NCBI RefSeq assembly: GCF_902809865.1
Contig: NZ_CADDWH010000001.1
Coordinates: 1,550,001-1,614,000 of the forward strand
Source of the DNA: Halobacillus sp. Marseille-Q1614
GTDB lineage: Bacteria > Bacillota > Bacilli > Bacillales > Halobacillaceae
Length of the DNA stretch: 64,000 bases
Reading direction: 5' to 3'
Under the pieces are notes generated by a model, which saw only the letters and a program-made list of their open reading frames with translations, was not told the origin of the DNA and made no database searches. A program made the position numbers and the translations under genes. The number at the start of each line of letters is the position of its first letter. Position 1 is the stretch's first letter. Of this stretch, positions 31,269 through 40,316 are shown in pieces.

Positions 31269-32734
31269 AAACAGTTATTGTCGGCGGCGGATTAGGAGGG
31301 CTGTCCGCAGCCGTTTCACTGGCTAAGGAAGGCGTGGAGGTCGAGCTTTTTGAAAAAAATGATCACTTTGGCGGTAAGATGATGCCTGTCGATGAAGGGG
31401 GCTATCACTTTGACTTTGGCCCTAATACGATTACGATGCCGCACGTATTTCAAAACGTGATGGATGAAGGAAGACTCCCGCGCAGCGAACAGCCCGTTTT
31501 TCATAAACTGACAAACCATACTCGAAATCAGTGGGAAGATGGAACCGTTTTTGACCTTTCAACCGATCGTTCCTATATAAAACAGCAGCTTCAGAAGCTG
31601 GATCCTAAAGCGGAATCGACTTATGACGACTTCCTGAAAGAAGCCGAACGTCTTTATGATTTATCGAACCGTCATTTTATAAATCGCTCATTTTTATCGT
31701 TCAAGGATTATATATCGCTGGAACTGGCCGTTAATACGATGAAGGTCCGCCCTTTTCAGTCGATGAACAGCTTCTTTTCCAAGTATTTTTCTCATCAGGG
31801 AATTGTTCAATCCTTAAATCGTTATGCCACGTACATAGGATCCAGTCCATATCGCTGCCCTGCTACATTTGCCATGATTGCCCACCTGGAATTAAATGAT
31901 GGTGTTTACTACGTGAAAGGAGGAAACACCCGGATTGCAGCTGCTTTTGTAAAAGCAGCAAGAAATCAAGGGGCGAAACTGCATTCAGGGACAGAAGTCA
32001 CCCGCCTGCTTACATCAAAAAATAAAATCACGGGCGTCCAGCTGTCAAATGGAGAGAAAATACATGCTGACCACGTCATTTTAAACGGGGACCTCTTACA
32101 TACACTTCCACGGCTGCTAAACAAGAAGGAAAGGCGCTCGTTAAGTGACCGTTCGATTGAACGTTATGATCCTTCCGTTTCTGCTTTTGTCATAATGGCG
32201 GGCCTTAATACAAAAATCAGCGAGCTCCATCACCATCATGTCTTTTTTTCTTCTGATTATGAGAAGGAATTTAAGGAACTGACCCACGGACAGTACAGCA
32301 GTGACCCTACCGTTTATATTTGTACGTCCTCTAAATCGGACGCCGAAGTATCTCCCCGCGGTGATAATTGTTTTATTCTTGTCAATGCACCTCCTGTTCA
32401 AAGCAGCAGCATCGAAAAAGAAGCCTATAAAAAAGTGATCTATGACAAATTACACAGAAATCATATTGAAATTAAGAAGCATGTATCGTTTGAAAAAGTC
32501 ATTGGCCCCGAGGATATAGAATCTCAATTTTATTCATTTAAAGGTGCTCTATACGGCCCCTCTTCAAATACGAAAGTACAAGCATTTAGAAGGCCGTATA
32601 ACCAGTCACAGGATTATTCAAACCTTTATTTCTGTGGAGGGAGCACGCACCCTGGAGGCGGATCTCCGATGGTCGTCCTCAGTGGACAAAACGTTGCCCA
32701 TCACCTCATCGGAAAGAGATTATCCATGGAATAG
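31265..32734 (+). CDS. CrtN-type carotenoid desaturase/oxidase, paralogue c
   Basis: The 489-residue flavoenzyme starts with the FAD-binding VIVGGGLGGLSAAVSL, then the FEKNDHFGGKM segment, and ends with GGSTHPGGGSPMVVLSGQN typical of phytoene desaturases. It is one of three CrtN-like paralogues in the window. In Halobacillus and Bacillus C30 pathways one paralogue (often CrtNc) oxidises terminal methyl or aldehyde groups; its placement with the glycosyltransferase suggests the oxidation step that gives the carboxylate. ATG 31265 has GGGAGG. It ends at the hairpin shared with crtM. Confidence 0.85.
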   Translation: MKTVIVGGGLGGLSAAVSLAKEGVEVELFEKNDHFGGKMMPVDEGGYHFDFGPNTITMPHVFQNVMDEGRLPRSEQPVFHKLTNHTRNQWEDGTVFDLSTDRSYIKQQLQKLDPKAESTYDDFLKEAERLYDLSNRHFINRSFLSFKDYISLELAVNTMKVRPFQSMNSFFSKYFSHQGIVQSLNRYATYIGSSPYRCPATFAMIAHLELNDGVYYVKGGNTRIAAAFVKAARNQGAKLHSGTEVTRLLTSKNKITGVQLSNGEKIHADHVILNGDLLHTLPRLLNKKERRSLSDRSIERYDPSVSAFVIMAGLNTKISELHHHHVFFSSDYEKEFKELTHGQYSSDPTVYICTSSKSDAEVSPRGDNCFILVNAPPVQSSSIEKEAYKKVIYDKLHRNHIEIKKHVSFEKVIGPEDIESQFYSFKGALYGPSSNTKVQAFRRPYNQSQDYSNLYFCGGSTHPGGGSPMVVLSGQNVAHHLIGKRLSME

Positions 32735-32735
32735 A

Positions 32736-32775
32736 AAAAAGCAAATTATTGCATATCGGCAATAATTTGCTTTTT
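32736..32775. terminator. Bidirectional terminator shared by the two crt operons
   Basis: AAAAAGCAAATTATTGC (32736-32752) pairs perfectly with 32759-32775. The right half encodes the last codons and stop of crtM on the minus strand, so it is both coding and terminator. Confidence 0.9.
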
Positions 32776-33582
32776 CTGCTGGTCGGAGACATAGTTTCTA
32801 CGACGAAAGACTTCATAATTGTTATCACGAACGGAAGGTAAAATCGCCCGGTAAAGATAGGCCGCTCCTTTTACCGGTGTCCTCGAATATGAGGGGTACA
32901 TAGGGAGAGTAGCAATTCCTCTTTTATAATAATATTCTGCCTCTTCTGCAAGTTCTTCCCAAAGGTTTATAAATGAAGAGTTAATGATGCCCGCTCTTAG
33001 ATCCTCACAAGAATATTGATGATTTTCAAGTAAATCCTTTGGAAGATAGACACGTTCTCTGTCTAAGTCTTCCCCAATATCACGAAGGATGTTTGTGATC
33101 TGCATCGCATAACCGAGATCAACGGCTCCCTGTCGAAGCTCTTTTTCACGCCCCGGGGCAATCACAGGCAGGAGCATTAGACCAACCGTGCTGGCCACGT
33201 GGTAACAGTAAGATAATAGATCTTCTTTCGTCCTGATCGTTCTTGGTTCAAGATCCATCCACTGTCCCTCAATCTGCTCGTAAAAAGGTGTGGGGTCCAT
33301 CGGGAATTTTTCAAAAACGTCAGCTAAGGCTGTCCATGCCGGGTGCCGGCTTTGTAATTTCCCTTGAACGAACTGATCGAATTGGAGGGTAAATTGGGTT
33401 AACTCTTCTTTAGGGTTTTCTCCTTCATCAACTATATCATCGACCTGGCGGCAGAAAGTATAAATCGCCCATACCGCTCTCTTCTGGTCTTTAGGGAGCA
33501 TTGAAAAAGCTTTGGAGAACGTTTTGGAATGTTTGTATATGACATCTCTGCAATATTGATAAGCTGCGTTTAATTCGCTCAT
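32746..33582 (-). CDS. crtM: Dehydrosqualene (diapophytoene) synthase CrtM
   Basis: The 278-residue squalene/phytoene synthase has both aspartate-rich motifs, DDIVDE in the first helix region ([11 protein letters not shown]) and the second in [18 protein letters not shown]. In C30 producers it joins two farnesyl diphosphates to dehydrosqualene. Length and neighbours (two CrtN) point to C30 rather than C40 products. ATG 33582 has GAGGTGG. It is the last gene of the minus-strand crt operon, starting one base after the crtNb stop. Confidence 0.93.
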   Translation of the reverse strand: MSELNAAYQYCRDVIYKHSKTFSKAFSMLPKDQKRAVWAIYTFCRQVDDIVDEGENPKEELTQFTLQFDQFVQGKLQSRHPAWTALADVFEKFPMDPTPFYEQIEGQWMDLEPRTIRTKEDLLSYCYHVASTVGLMLLPVIAPGREKELRQGAVDLGYAMQITNILRDIGEDLDRERVYLPKDLLENHQYSCEDLRAGIINSSFINLWEELAEEAEYYYKRGIATLPMYPSYSRTPVKGAAYLYRAILPSVRDNNYEVFRRRNYVSDQQKKQIIADMQ

Positions 33583-33583
33583 T

Positions 33584-35059
33584 CTATCCACCTCGCTTAT
33601 AATTATGCCTATGCTCTATTAAAAGCTGCAAGTGATCCGCCAAGAGTTTTGCCCCTTGCATAACGATTGGTATGCCGCCGCCTGGATGGATCGAGGCGCC
33701 TGCTGCAAAAACGTTATCTAAAGGGTATGGCTGCAGCTGGGGGCGAAAGACACCTGACTGAAACAGTGTAGGGGCGATCCCGAAGCTGCCTCCTTGAAAC
33801 AAACCATCTCTTTGCGCATCTTCTGGTGTACGAATTCTCATCCATTCAATATGCTTCCTTAAATCCGGGAATCCTCTCTTTTCCATCTGATCAATCACTA
33901 GTTCAACAAGCTCATCTTTTTTAGACCAGTCCACATGTTCACTTGCAGGAACAGGAACTAATGTATATAAAACTCCTTTGCCTTCTGGAGCTAAGGAGGA
34001 GTCGATGATCGACGGATGAAACGTGTAGAAGGATGGATCGTCCGGCAGTGTCTTTTCTAAAAAGACCTGCTGCATATGGCGGTCAAAATCATCAGACATA
34101 AAGAACTGGTGAATCGTTTCTCTTTCATAAATTTTATTTAATCCCATGTAAATTAACAGACATCCGGAAGAAGGTGTATACCGGCGGCGAATTTGTTTAT
34201 GAACTGGAAATAAACGATCCATAAGGGGAAAGTCTCCATTTAATACGACACGATCCACAGGGAAAGTGCTGCCGCCCGCCTTAAGACTGGTAACCTTTCG
34301 CTTTTCAGTATGAATGCTTTCCACTTCACAGTTGGTTTCAATTTGAACGCCGCGCTTCTTTAATTCCTCGACAATAATTTCGACAAGTTTAGCGTATCCT
34401 CCCATCAGGTACCAGATGCCGTGTTTATGCTCACTATAGGAAACTAAAGAATACATTGCAGGCGACTGCTCAGGATGTCCGCCGATATATAGCGTCTGCA
34501 GTGTGTAGGCCTCAATTAACCGCTCATCTTGGAAATAATTCTTCATCATTTTTTTAACGTTTTGATAAGCTCTCAACCTCATAAGTGTCTGCAGGTTCTT
34601 TGTCGTAAAAAACGTTTTTTTATTTACAAATGATTTCTCTAGGAACTGTTCTTTGCCCTGCATAAAACGCAGCTTCATGTCTTCAAGAAATCGATAGTAA
34701 CCGGCTTCATTACCGGGAAATTTTCTGCTGATTTCGTCGATCTGCTTTTCTATGTCAGCGTATTTCGTAAAGCTATATCCGTCTTTAAAGTGAATGTGAT
34801 AAAGAGGGTCACACGGAACGATAGGAATCTGGCTGCGGCTTATTCCTCCTTCTTCAAGAATTGAAAGAAGCATTTCAGGGAGAAGCACGATCGTCGGGCC
34901 TTGGTCGATTTTATAGTCTCCCTGTTTTTCATAGGTGAGCCTTCCGCCTAAGTGGCCGTTTTTTTCTAAGATCCTGACACTTTCTCCACGCCTGGAAAGA
35001 ATTAAAGCAGTGACCAGGCCGCCGATCCCTCCTCCAACAACCGTTACTTCTGACTTCAT
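33584..35059 (-). CDS. CrtN-type carotenoid desaturase/oxidase, paralogue b
   Basis: The 491-residue flavoenzyme opens with [21 protein letters not shown] and ends with the [18 protein letters not shown] signature. It is the middle gene of the minus-strand operon, overlapping crtNa (ATGA) and followed directly by crtM. In Staphylococcus the second CrtN-like enzyme, CrtP, oxidises 4,4'-diaponeurosporene, and that is the likely role here. Which of the three paralogues desaturates and which oxidises cannot be decided from sequence alone. ATG 35059 has AGAGGCGG. Confidence 0.85.
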   Translation of the reverse strand: MKSEVTVVGGGIGGLVTALILSRRGESVRILEKNGHLGGRLTYEKQGDYKIDQGPTIVLLPEMLLSILEEGGISRSQIPIVPCDPLYHIHFKDGYSFTKYADIEKQIDEISRKFPGNEAGYYRFLEDMKLRFMQGKEQFLEKSFVNKKTFFTTKNLQTLMRLRAYQNVKKMMKNYFQDERLIEAYTLQTLYIGGHPEQSPAMYSLVSYSEHKHGIWYLMGGYAKLVEIIVEELKKRGVQIETNCEVESIHTEKRKVTSLKAGGSTFPVDRVVLNGDFPLMDRLFPVHKQIRRRYTPSSGCLLIYMGLNKIYERETIHQFFMSDDFDRHMQQVFLEKTLPDDPSFYTFHPSIIDSSLAPEGKGVLYTLVPVPASEHVDWSKKDELVELVIDQMEKRGFPDLRKHIEWMRIRTPEDAQRDGLFQGGSFGIAPTLFQSGVFRPQLQPYPLDNVFAAGASIHPGGGIPIVMQGAKLLADHLQLLIEHRHNYKRGG

Positions 35060-36540
35060 AATGCCGCCTCTTTTCTTTCTTTCATCCAATTCGTCGTAAT
35101 TCGTGCAGATTCGAGTATTGTCGGAAGGCCGCTCCCTGGATGGGTTCCTCCTCCTACTAACCAGCAGTTGCCGAGCTCCTCGAAGCGGTTATGGGGACGA
35201 AAGTACATCATTTGTGACAGCTGATGCCCCATACTGAAAGTCGCTCCTTTATGAACATAATGATCTGTTTCCCACTGCATAGGCGTTAACACTTTTTCTT
35301 CAACGATGTGGCTTCTTAAATCTTTAAATCCTGTTTTCTCTTCCACTTCATCTAACACCAAGTCTCTAAAGGCCGCTTCTTTATCCTCCCAGTCAATCTC
35401 CGCATAGTTGTTTGGGACAGGAGCAAGAATGTATAATGCTGAGTGGCCTTCTGGAGCCAGCGTAGGGTCTGTGACGCTCGCATTATGAATATAGATGGAA
35501 GGCTCTTTTGAAAGGACCATATCTTTCGTCATTTCTTCTACGTTCTTCTTGTAATCTTTAGCAAACAAAATCGTATGGTGCGGCATATCATACTTGCGGT
35601 TAACTCCGAGATAAATCATAAACGTGGAACAGGAGAATTTACGTTTATCGAGTTTTTCTTTTGAAAATTTCTTGAGGACGCCATCTTTTACGAACCTGTT
35701 CATCGAATGGGCAAAATCTGCATTTACAATAACTTCATCAGCTTCTGCAATTTCTCCATTCTCAAATTTAACGCCGGTTACTTTCCTGCCATCAAGCAGG
35801 AACTCTTCCACCCCTTTATTCAAGTGGATCTTTCCTCCGAGTTCTTCAACGGCTTTTGCCATCGACTTGGATAATTGATTGACACCCCCAATAGGGTGGA
35901 AAACGCCATATTCATGTTCCATATACGATAGGATAGAAAAAGCACCCGGACATTCCCACGGTGACATTCCTAAATACTTCGCCTGAAAAGTAAACGCGAT
36001 CTTTAATTGTTCATCAGTAAAGTATTCAGAGAGAACATCATATACAGATTTACCAATCGACAGCTGCGGCAGTGCTTTTAATGCCCTTGGACTGATATAA
36101 TCCATGAGACGGTGATGTCTCGTTTGTAATAGCGGAAGCAGGGTGTTCATTTTCTTGCGTGTATCCTTCATAAAACGAAGGTACCCCTCTTCATTGCCCG
36201 GGAAATGTTTTCTAATCACTTCAAGCATCTTTTCTTTATCGCGATACATCGGTACTCTTTCATTTTCAAACTGAAGCTCATACATTGGTGAAAGCTCCAC
36301 TAAATCTATATAATCATGCAGGTTTTTCCCAGTCTGTTGAAAAATTTCTTCAGCGATATGCACCATGCTTAAAAAGGTAGGGCCGATATCAAAGGTATAA
36401 GAACCGAGACGGAAGTGGCCGTTTCTGCCGCCTACATAATTTTGCTTTTCAAATACTTGCACGTCGTATCCATCTGCTGCCATCAGCATGGCTGCAGCTA
36501 ACCCTCCCGGCCCTGCTCCTATTACATTAATCTTCTTCAT
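35056..36540 (-). CDS. crtN: Dehydrosqualene desaturase CrtN, paralogue a
   Basis: The 494-residue enzyme starts INVIGAGPGGLAAAMLMAADG, the Rossmann FAD motif, then VFEKQNYVGGRNG, and ends with GGGTHPGSGLPTILESA. As the first gene of crtN-crtN'-crtM it is the best candidate for the stepwise desaturation of dehydrosqualene to diaponeurosporene or diapolycopene. AAGAGGTGG precedes ATG 36540. The operon has a near-consensus sigma-A promoter at 36578-36606 overlaid by 11-bp spaced direct repeats, so it is probably under a dedicated repressor. Confidence 0.92.
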   Translation of the reverse strand: MKKINVIGAGPGGLAAAMLMAADGYDVQVFEKQNYVGGRNGHFRLGSYTFDIGPTFLSMVHIAEEIFQQTGKNLHDYIDLVELSPMYELQFENERVPMYRDKEKMLEVIRKHFPGNEEGYLRFMKDTRKKMNTLLPLLQTRHHRLMDYISPRALKALPQLSIGKSVYDVLSEYFTDEQLKIAFTFQAKYLGMSPWECPGAFSILSYMEHEYGVFHPIGGVNQLSKSMAKAVEELGGKIHLNKGVEEFLLDGRKVTGVKFENGEIAEADEVIVNADFAHSMNRFVKDGVLKKFSKEKLDKRKFSCSTFMIYLGVNRKYDMPHHTILFAKDYKKNVEEMTKDMVLSKEPSIYIHNASVTDPTLAPEGHSALYILAPVPNNYAEIDWEDKEAAFRDLVLDEVEEKTGFKDLRSHIVEEKVLTPMQWETDHYVHKGATFSMGHQLSQMMYFRPHNRFEELGNCWLVGGGTHPGSGLPTILESARITTNWMKERKEAAL

Positions 36541-36557
36541 TCAGCCACCTCTTAACC

Positions 36558-36598
36558 TATACAAATGTTATACAAAAATTATACAAAGGATATATGTA
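36558..36598. promoter_or_regulatory. 11-bp spaced direct repeats over the crtN promoter (CarH/LitR-like operator)
   Basis: TATACAAA begins at 36558, 36569 and 36580, exactly one helical turn apart, with a degenerate fourth unit (TATATGTA) at 36591. The TnTACA core and 11-bp direct-repeat spacing are those described for the B12-dependent photoreceptor CarH. The repeats cover the -10 element and the start region of the crtN promoter. Confidence 0.7.
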
Positions 36599-36606
36599 AG
36601 TTGCAA
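36578..36606 (-). promoter_or_regulatory. Sigma-A promoter of the crtN-crtN'-crtM operon
   Basis: On the minus strand TTGCAA (36606-36601) and a perfect TATAAT (36583-36578) are separated by exactly 17 bases, about 40 bases upstream of the crtN start. The -10 lies within the third TATACAAA repeat. Confidence 0.82.
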
Positions 36607-36800
36607 TTAATCACTAGCTTCCAATGTGTTCCTGTTTAATTTCCATGTCATACCATACCCTCCACTTTTAGCAAATAAGCCTCCTCTTTATACACCTAAA
36701 CTACATTTATTTAATAAAAGAATGAAATCTGGGTGAATCCCCATACCCTCCGCTTGTACCTAACATAGTCTGAGAATGTAAGATAACAGGAGGTGACATT

Positions 36801-36959
36801 ATGTACGGAAACAGTCCTTACCAGGTTCAGGGAGCTAACATGCCTTATGGAGTTAGTCCTTACTACGGCCGCAGGTGTCATAGACCAGGCAGTACATTTG
36901 CATTGATCGTGGTGTTATTTATCCTTCTCATTATTGTGGGAGCCGCTTTCTACTGCTAA
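36801..36959 (+). CDS. YjcZ-family sporulation protein (52 residues)
   Basis: The short gene has ATG 36801 with AGGAGGTGAC upstream. The product is rich in Tyr, Gly and Pro at its start (MYGNSPYQVQGANMPYG) and ends in a hydrophobic tail FALIVVLFILLIIVGAAFYC, which is the YjcZ/YczN family signature. Such proteins are made during sporulation and are thought to sit in spore membranes or coat. No sporulation-sigma promoter was confidently placed. It has its own bidirectional terminator. Too short for many gene finders. Confidence 0.87.
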   Translation: MYGNSPYQVQGANMPYGVSPYYGRRCHRPGSTFALIVVLFILLIIVGAAFYC

Positions 36960-36976
36960 TGATTTAATCACTGAAT

Positions 36977-37015
36977 AAAAAAAGCTGTTTCCCTCTATTG
37001 GGAAACAGCTTTTTT
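36977..37015. terminator. Terminator of the YjcZ-family gene
   Basis: AAAAAAGCTGTTTCCC pairs with GGGAAACAGCTTTTTT around a 6-base loop between 36977 and 37015. Confidence 0.92.
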
Positions 37016-37165
37016 ATCAGCTTGTAGAGAGAAACCTCATGCTTTTCAGACGACGGATTTTACTTTCAAAGGATCGGATACGGCACAGGGCTCAGGGAAA
37101 CGGATCGCTTTCCGCAATTTTTAAACGATCCCATCTCGGTTAGCTGGAATGCAATATTTTACTAG
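37016..37165. other. Non-coding stretch before repeat copy 2
   Basis: No gene or clear signal was found. It contains GGGAAACGGATCGCTTTCC near 37100, loosely similar to a segment near 12320. Together with repeat copy 2 it forms a 330-base non-coding gap between yjcZ and ktrD. Confidence 0.4.
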
Positions 37166-37301
37166 GAACAAAGGCGCAAGCGCCCTGGTAGACACGAAAC
37201 GCATAAGCAAAACGGCCGGTGGAAGGTGGCCTTCCCTTCCGCAGGACGGGTTGCTTATGACGCGAGTGTCTGGGCGCTGAAGCTGGATGTCGCTCTTTTT
37301 A
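37166..37301. repeat. Dispersed structured repeat, copy 2 (about 136 bp)
   Basis: It is about 90 percent identical to 4791-4927 with two one-base gaps. The foot of the hairpin is perfectly paired here (GCGCCC with GGGCGC, then AGACAC with GTGTCT), and CATAAGC/GCTTATG and GGAAGG/CCTTCC follow inward. It ends in CTCTTTTT, so it could also end ktrD transcription on one strand. It lies 44 bases after the ktrD stop. Confidence 0.87.
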
Positions 37302-37344
37302 TTAATCAGGTCAATCTCAAAATTTTAAATAGCTTTTAATTTAA

Positions 37345-38703
37345 TCAGCCAATAAGAATGCGTTCTTTTGGCAGTGAATATTTAGCTGTCGTATGTGGTT
37401 TATGGAATGAAAATAAGAATGTGAGTATCCCTATCCGTCCTAGAAACATCAGAAACATAAGGACGAACTTCCCGAAAACCGTTAATTCTGAGGTGATTCC
37501 TAAAGACAAGCCCACGGTTCCAAAAGCAGAACACACTTCAAAAATAACTTCGTGCAGCATGGCGTTTTCTGAAATACTTAATAAAAGTACTGAAATAAAT
37601 ACGACCAGCAAAGCCATCATCGTCACGACCACGGCACGGTTTAAATCCTCATGGTGGATTTCTCTTCTGAAAATGCGGATGTTCTTCTGCCCTCTCGCAA
37701 AAGTTAAAATAAAGATGACAACAAGCGCGAAAGTAGTTGTTCGTATTCCGCCCCCTACACTGCTCGGAGAAGCCCCGATAAACATAAGCGAGGACATAAA
37801 GAGCTGTGTGTGTTCTGAAAACTCAGTAATATCCATTGTAGACAGTCCACCGCTTCGAGTTGTTACAGATTGGAACAATGAATAAAACAGAATCTCGTGC
37901 CATGATTTCCCTGCGAAGAAGTTATTGATCTCCAGCAGAAAAATCATGATTGTACCAAAAATAATGAGAGCAAAAAATGTAAAGGTGGTCAGTTTGGCGA
38001 ATAATGAGAATTGAATCGTTCTTAAATCCTGCCTGTTAAACAAATACTGCTTCACCTCAATCAGCACAGGGAAACCTATGGCGCCTGAAATAATCAGTAT
38101 CATATTAACGAATTGGACGAAATAGTCGCCTCGAAATGGTATAAGAGAAGCACCCGTTATATCAAACCCGCCGTTAGTCATCGCGCTGATAGCACCAAAA
38201 AAGCCTTGCAGATAAGCTTCTCCAGGCTCATAGTATTGCAAGAAGTATGTTCCTAATGTAAGAAATCCTATAAATTCTATCAAAAGAACAACCAGGATGA
38301 TTTGTTTAACCATCCTTACAATCCCTTCAAAAGATGTCTGATTATGATCAGCCATAATTAAACGGCGTTCTTTCAGGCCGATTTTCTTTCCTATAATCAG
38401 CCAGATCATCGTTCCTACTGTCATAACGCCAATGCCCCCAAACTGGAGCACAAAAGCTATGATAAAGTATCCTGTCGTACTAAAGGTTTCCGTAATAGAA
38501 ACGGTCGTAAGCCCAGTAACGCTGACTGCACTTACCGCTGTAAACAATATATCGATAAATTCTAATTCTACTCCCGGCCGGTGTGCAATTGGGAGGGCGA
38601 TTAAAATAGAGGATATAGTAACGGCGATAAAATAGTACAATGCAATAAGCTGAAATGGTGATAAGTGGTTAAGCCACCTAAGACTTTTTCTTCTCGCCCA
38701 CAT
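37345..38703 (-). CDS. ktrD: Potassium transporter membrane subunit KtrD
   Basis: The 452-residue protein has the four membrane-pore-membrane units of the TrkH/Ktr family. Selectivity-filter segments are visible as TGLTTVS, MTNGGFD, TTRSGGLST and FGTVGLSLG, each with its key glycine. It imports potassium with sodium, gated by a KtrC ring; KtrC is at 5114. High K+ demand fits a halophile. KtrD (YkrM) is more likely than KtrB because no ktrA is adjacent. It is preceded by a YwpF-like gene 52 bases upstream in the same direction. A structured repeat follows. Confidence 0.92.
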   Translation of the reverse strand: MWARRKSLRWLNHLSPFQLIALYYFIAVTISSILIALPIAHRPGVELEFIDILFTAVSAVSVTGLTTVSITETFSTTGYFIIAFVLQFGGIGVMTVGTMIWLIIGKKIGLKERRLIMADHNQTSFEGIVRMVKQIILVVLLIEFIGFLTLGTYFLQYYEPGEAYLQGFFGAISAMTNGGFDITGASLIPFRGDYFVQFVNMILIISGAIGFPVLIEVKQYLFNRQDLRTIQFSLFAKLTTFTFFALIIFGTIMIFLLEINNFFAGKSWHEILFYSLFQSVTTRSGGLSTMDITEFSEHTQLFMSSLMFIGASPSSVGGGIRTTTFALVVIFILTFARGQKNIRIFRREIHHEDLNRAVVVTMMALLVVFISVLLLSISENAMLHEVIFEVCSAFGTVGLSLGITSELTVFGKFVLMFLMFLGRIGILTFLFSFHKPHTTAKYSLPKERILIG

Positions 38704-38755
38704 GTTTGAAATGCCCCTTTATCCTGCAAAAATTTCATAGTTGTTATGTATCTTT

Positions 38756-39181
38756 TTAAGTACCGGCTTCCTTGCCTCTTCGCTTAAACTCTTCCAGAAG
38801 ATCGTCTCCTTGATAACCATCATCCAATAAAGCCTTTAAAATCTTTTCAATCTGTTCCCGCCGTCTGTCGATCATTGTACCCATAAATATAACATTCATC
38901 TCATCGCCGATGATATTGGTATCAATAATTTTGGCCAGAAAAGTAGCCGGCTGGTTGGAACTCTTAGTGATTTTAACCTGAATCATTAATTCGTCGGAGT
39001 TGGTCATAATCGGCTGAAAATAATCTTTGTAGCTGCTGTCTACATAAGCCTCAACGACCCAGCGTCCTCGCTCATCTTCTCTGTTTATAATCAGCCCGTC
39101 GTTCAATTTAATACGTCTTTGCGTAATATCGTCATTTTTTTCTTCTACAATATCCAGAGACACAAGTTTAAATGTTTTCAC
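38756..39181 (-). CDS. YwpF-like protein
   Basis: The 141-residue soluble acidic/basic protein begins MKTFKLVSLDIVEE and continues with LNDGLIINREDERGRWVVEAY, the pattern I associate with the YwpF-like family of Bacillaceae, whose function is unknown. The C-terminal third is a charged helix (RRREQIEKILKALLDDGY). ATG 39181 has TAGGAGGGAG upstream. It lies directly before ktrD in the same direction and may share its promoter. No membrane segment or signal peptide. Confidence 0.68.
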   Translation of the reverse strand: MKTFKLVSLDIVEEKNDDITQRRIKLNDGLIINREDERGRWVVEAYVDSSYKDYFQPIMTNSDELMIQVKITKSSNQPATFLAKIIDTNIIGDEMNVIFMGTMIDRRREQIEKILKALLDDGYQGDDLLEEFKRRGKEAGT

Positions 39182-39256
39182 TGGTCGGGCTCCCTCCTAA
39201 GTGAATTCTATCAATATTATTATAGAGGACGAACCGTCATAGAGCAAAGTCCAGAT

Positions 39257-39288
39257 AAAAAAACGAGCTGAACGCAGCTCGTTTTTTT
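39257..39288 (-). terminator. Terminator of moeA-moaA
   Basis: AAAAAAACGAGCTG (39257-39270) pairs perfectly with CAGCTCGTTTTTTT (39275-39288) around a 4-base loop. It abuts the moaA stop codon. Confidence 0.93.
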
Positions 39289-39289
39289 A

Positions 39290-40300
39290 TCATCCGCCAA
39301 TATACGACATTTCGATTTTCTTATCAACCGGTTTTCCTTTTGCACGGTCTATCGAATATTGGTCGTCGCGTTTTGTCCATATTTTTATGAGATAGGAGAT
39401 GATTTGCTCATTGCTGCAGTCCGTTCTCAACATCTCACGAATGTCATATCCTTCTGAAGCAAACAGGCAGGTGAATAATTTCCCATCTGCCGATAAACGC
39501 ACTCTCGTACATGAACTGCAAAATGCTTCAGTCACGGAAGAAATAATGCCAATTTCGCCTGCACCGTCTTTGTAACGGTAACGATCGGCCACCTCGCCAA
39601 AATAATTCGGATCGACTGGTTCAACCGGCATTTCTTCATTAATCTGCTGGACGATATCTTTTTTTGATACAACAGCATCCAGGTTCCAGCCGTTATGATT
39701 GCCTACATCCATGAATTCAATAAAACGAAGCGTGTCTCCTGTTTCTTTAAAGTACCGGGCCATCGGTAGAATCTGACTTTCATTCATTCCCTTTTTAACG
39801 ACCATATTTATTTTTATTGGGAGGCCGGCATCTCTTGCCGCTTCAATTCCTCTTAAAACAGGTTTGGTTTTAATTCCGCGTCCGTTCGTCTCTTTAAATA
39901 CATCGTCTTCGATAGCATCAAGACTGATATTTACCCTGTCCAGTCCGGCTTGTTTCAGCTTTTCTGCCTGCCTTACGAGAAAGACAGCATTTGTTGTTAT
40001 AGCTACATCTTTTATGCCGTTTATCTGCTTGATCCGGTAAATCAGCTCATCGATATTCTTTCTCATTAACGGCTCTCCGCCGGTTAATCTCACTTTCTCT
40101 GTTCCAAACCTGGCAAAGATCTCAACAAGCCTGACAATTTCGTCAAAGCTGAGCAATTCACTTTCAGGCATAAATGAATAATCATCTCCAAAGATTTCCT
40201 TCGGCATACAGTACGTGCAGCGGAAATTGCATTGGTCGATTACAGAAATGCGCAGATCTTTCATCGGGCGGTCATATTTATCTAGTACATATTCAGCCAC
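39290..40300 (-). CDS. moaA: GTP 3',8-cyclase MoaA
   Basis: The 336-residue radical-SAM enzyme has the N-terminal cluster motif CNFRCTYC (Cys24, Cys28, Cys31), the C-terminal cluster in FCSSCTRVRLSADG...C, and the required C-terminal Gly-Gly. It makes the first intermediate of molybdenum cofactor synthesis. It is the second gene of moeA-moaA, 16 bases after the moeA stop; the start is GTG 40300 with GGAGGGTAAG. The formate dehydrogenase at 56298 is the obvious user. Other moco genes (moaC, moaE, mobA) are not in the window. Confidence 0.95.
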   Translation of the reverse strand: MAEYVLDKYDRPMKDLRISVIDQCNFRCTYCMPKEIFGDDYSFMPESELLSFDEIVRLVEIFARFGTEKVRLTGGEPLMRKNIDELIYRIKQINGIKDVAITTNAVFLVRQAEKLKQAGLDRVNISLDAIEDDVFKETNGRGIKTKPVLRGIEAARDAGLPIKINMVVKKGMNESQILPMARYFKETGDTLRFIEFMDVGNHNGWNLDAVVSKKDIVQQINEEMPVEPVDPNYFGEVADRYRYKDGAGEIGIISSVTEAFCSSCTRVRLSADGKLFTCLFASEGYDIREMLRTDCSNEQIISYLIKIWTKRDDQYSIDRAKGKPVDKKIEMSYIGG

Positions 40301-40316
40301 GACTTACCCTCCAATA

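Noticed and set aside
12300-37130. Similarity between GGGGAAACGATTCGCTCTCC near 12320 and GGGAAACGGATCGCTTTCC near 37100
   Set aside because: Too short and imperfect to call a repeat without a search.
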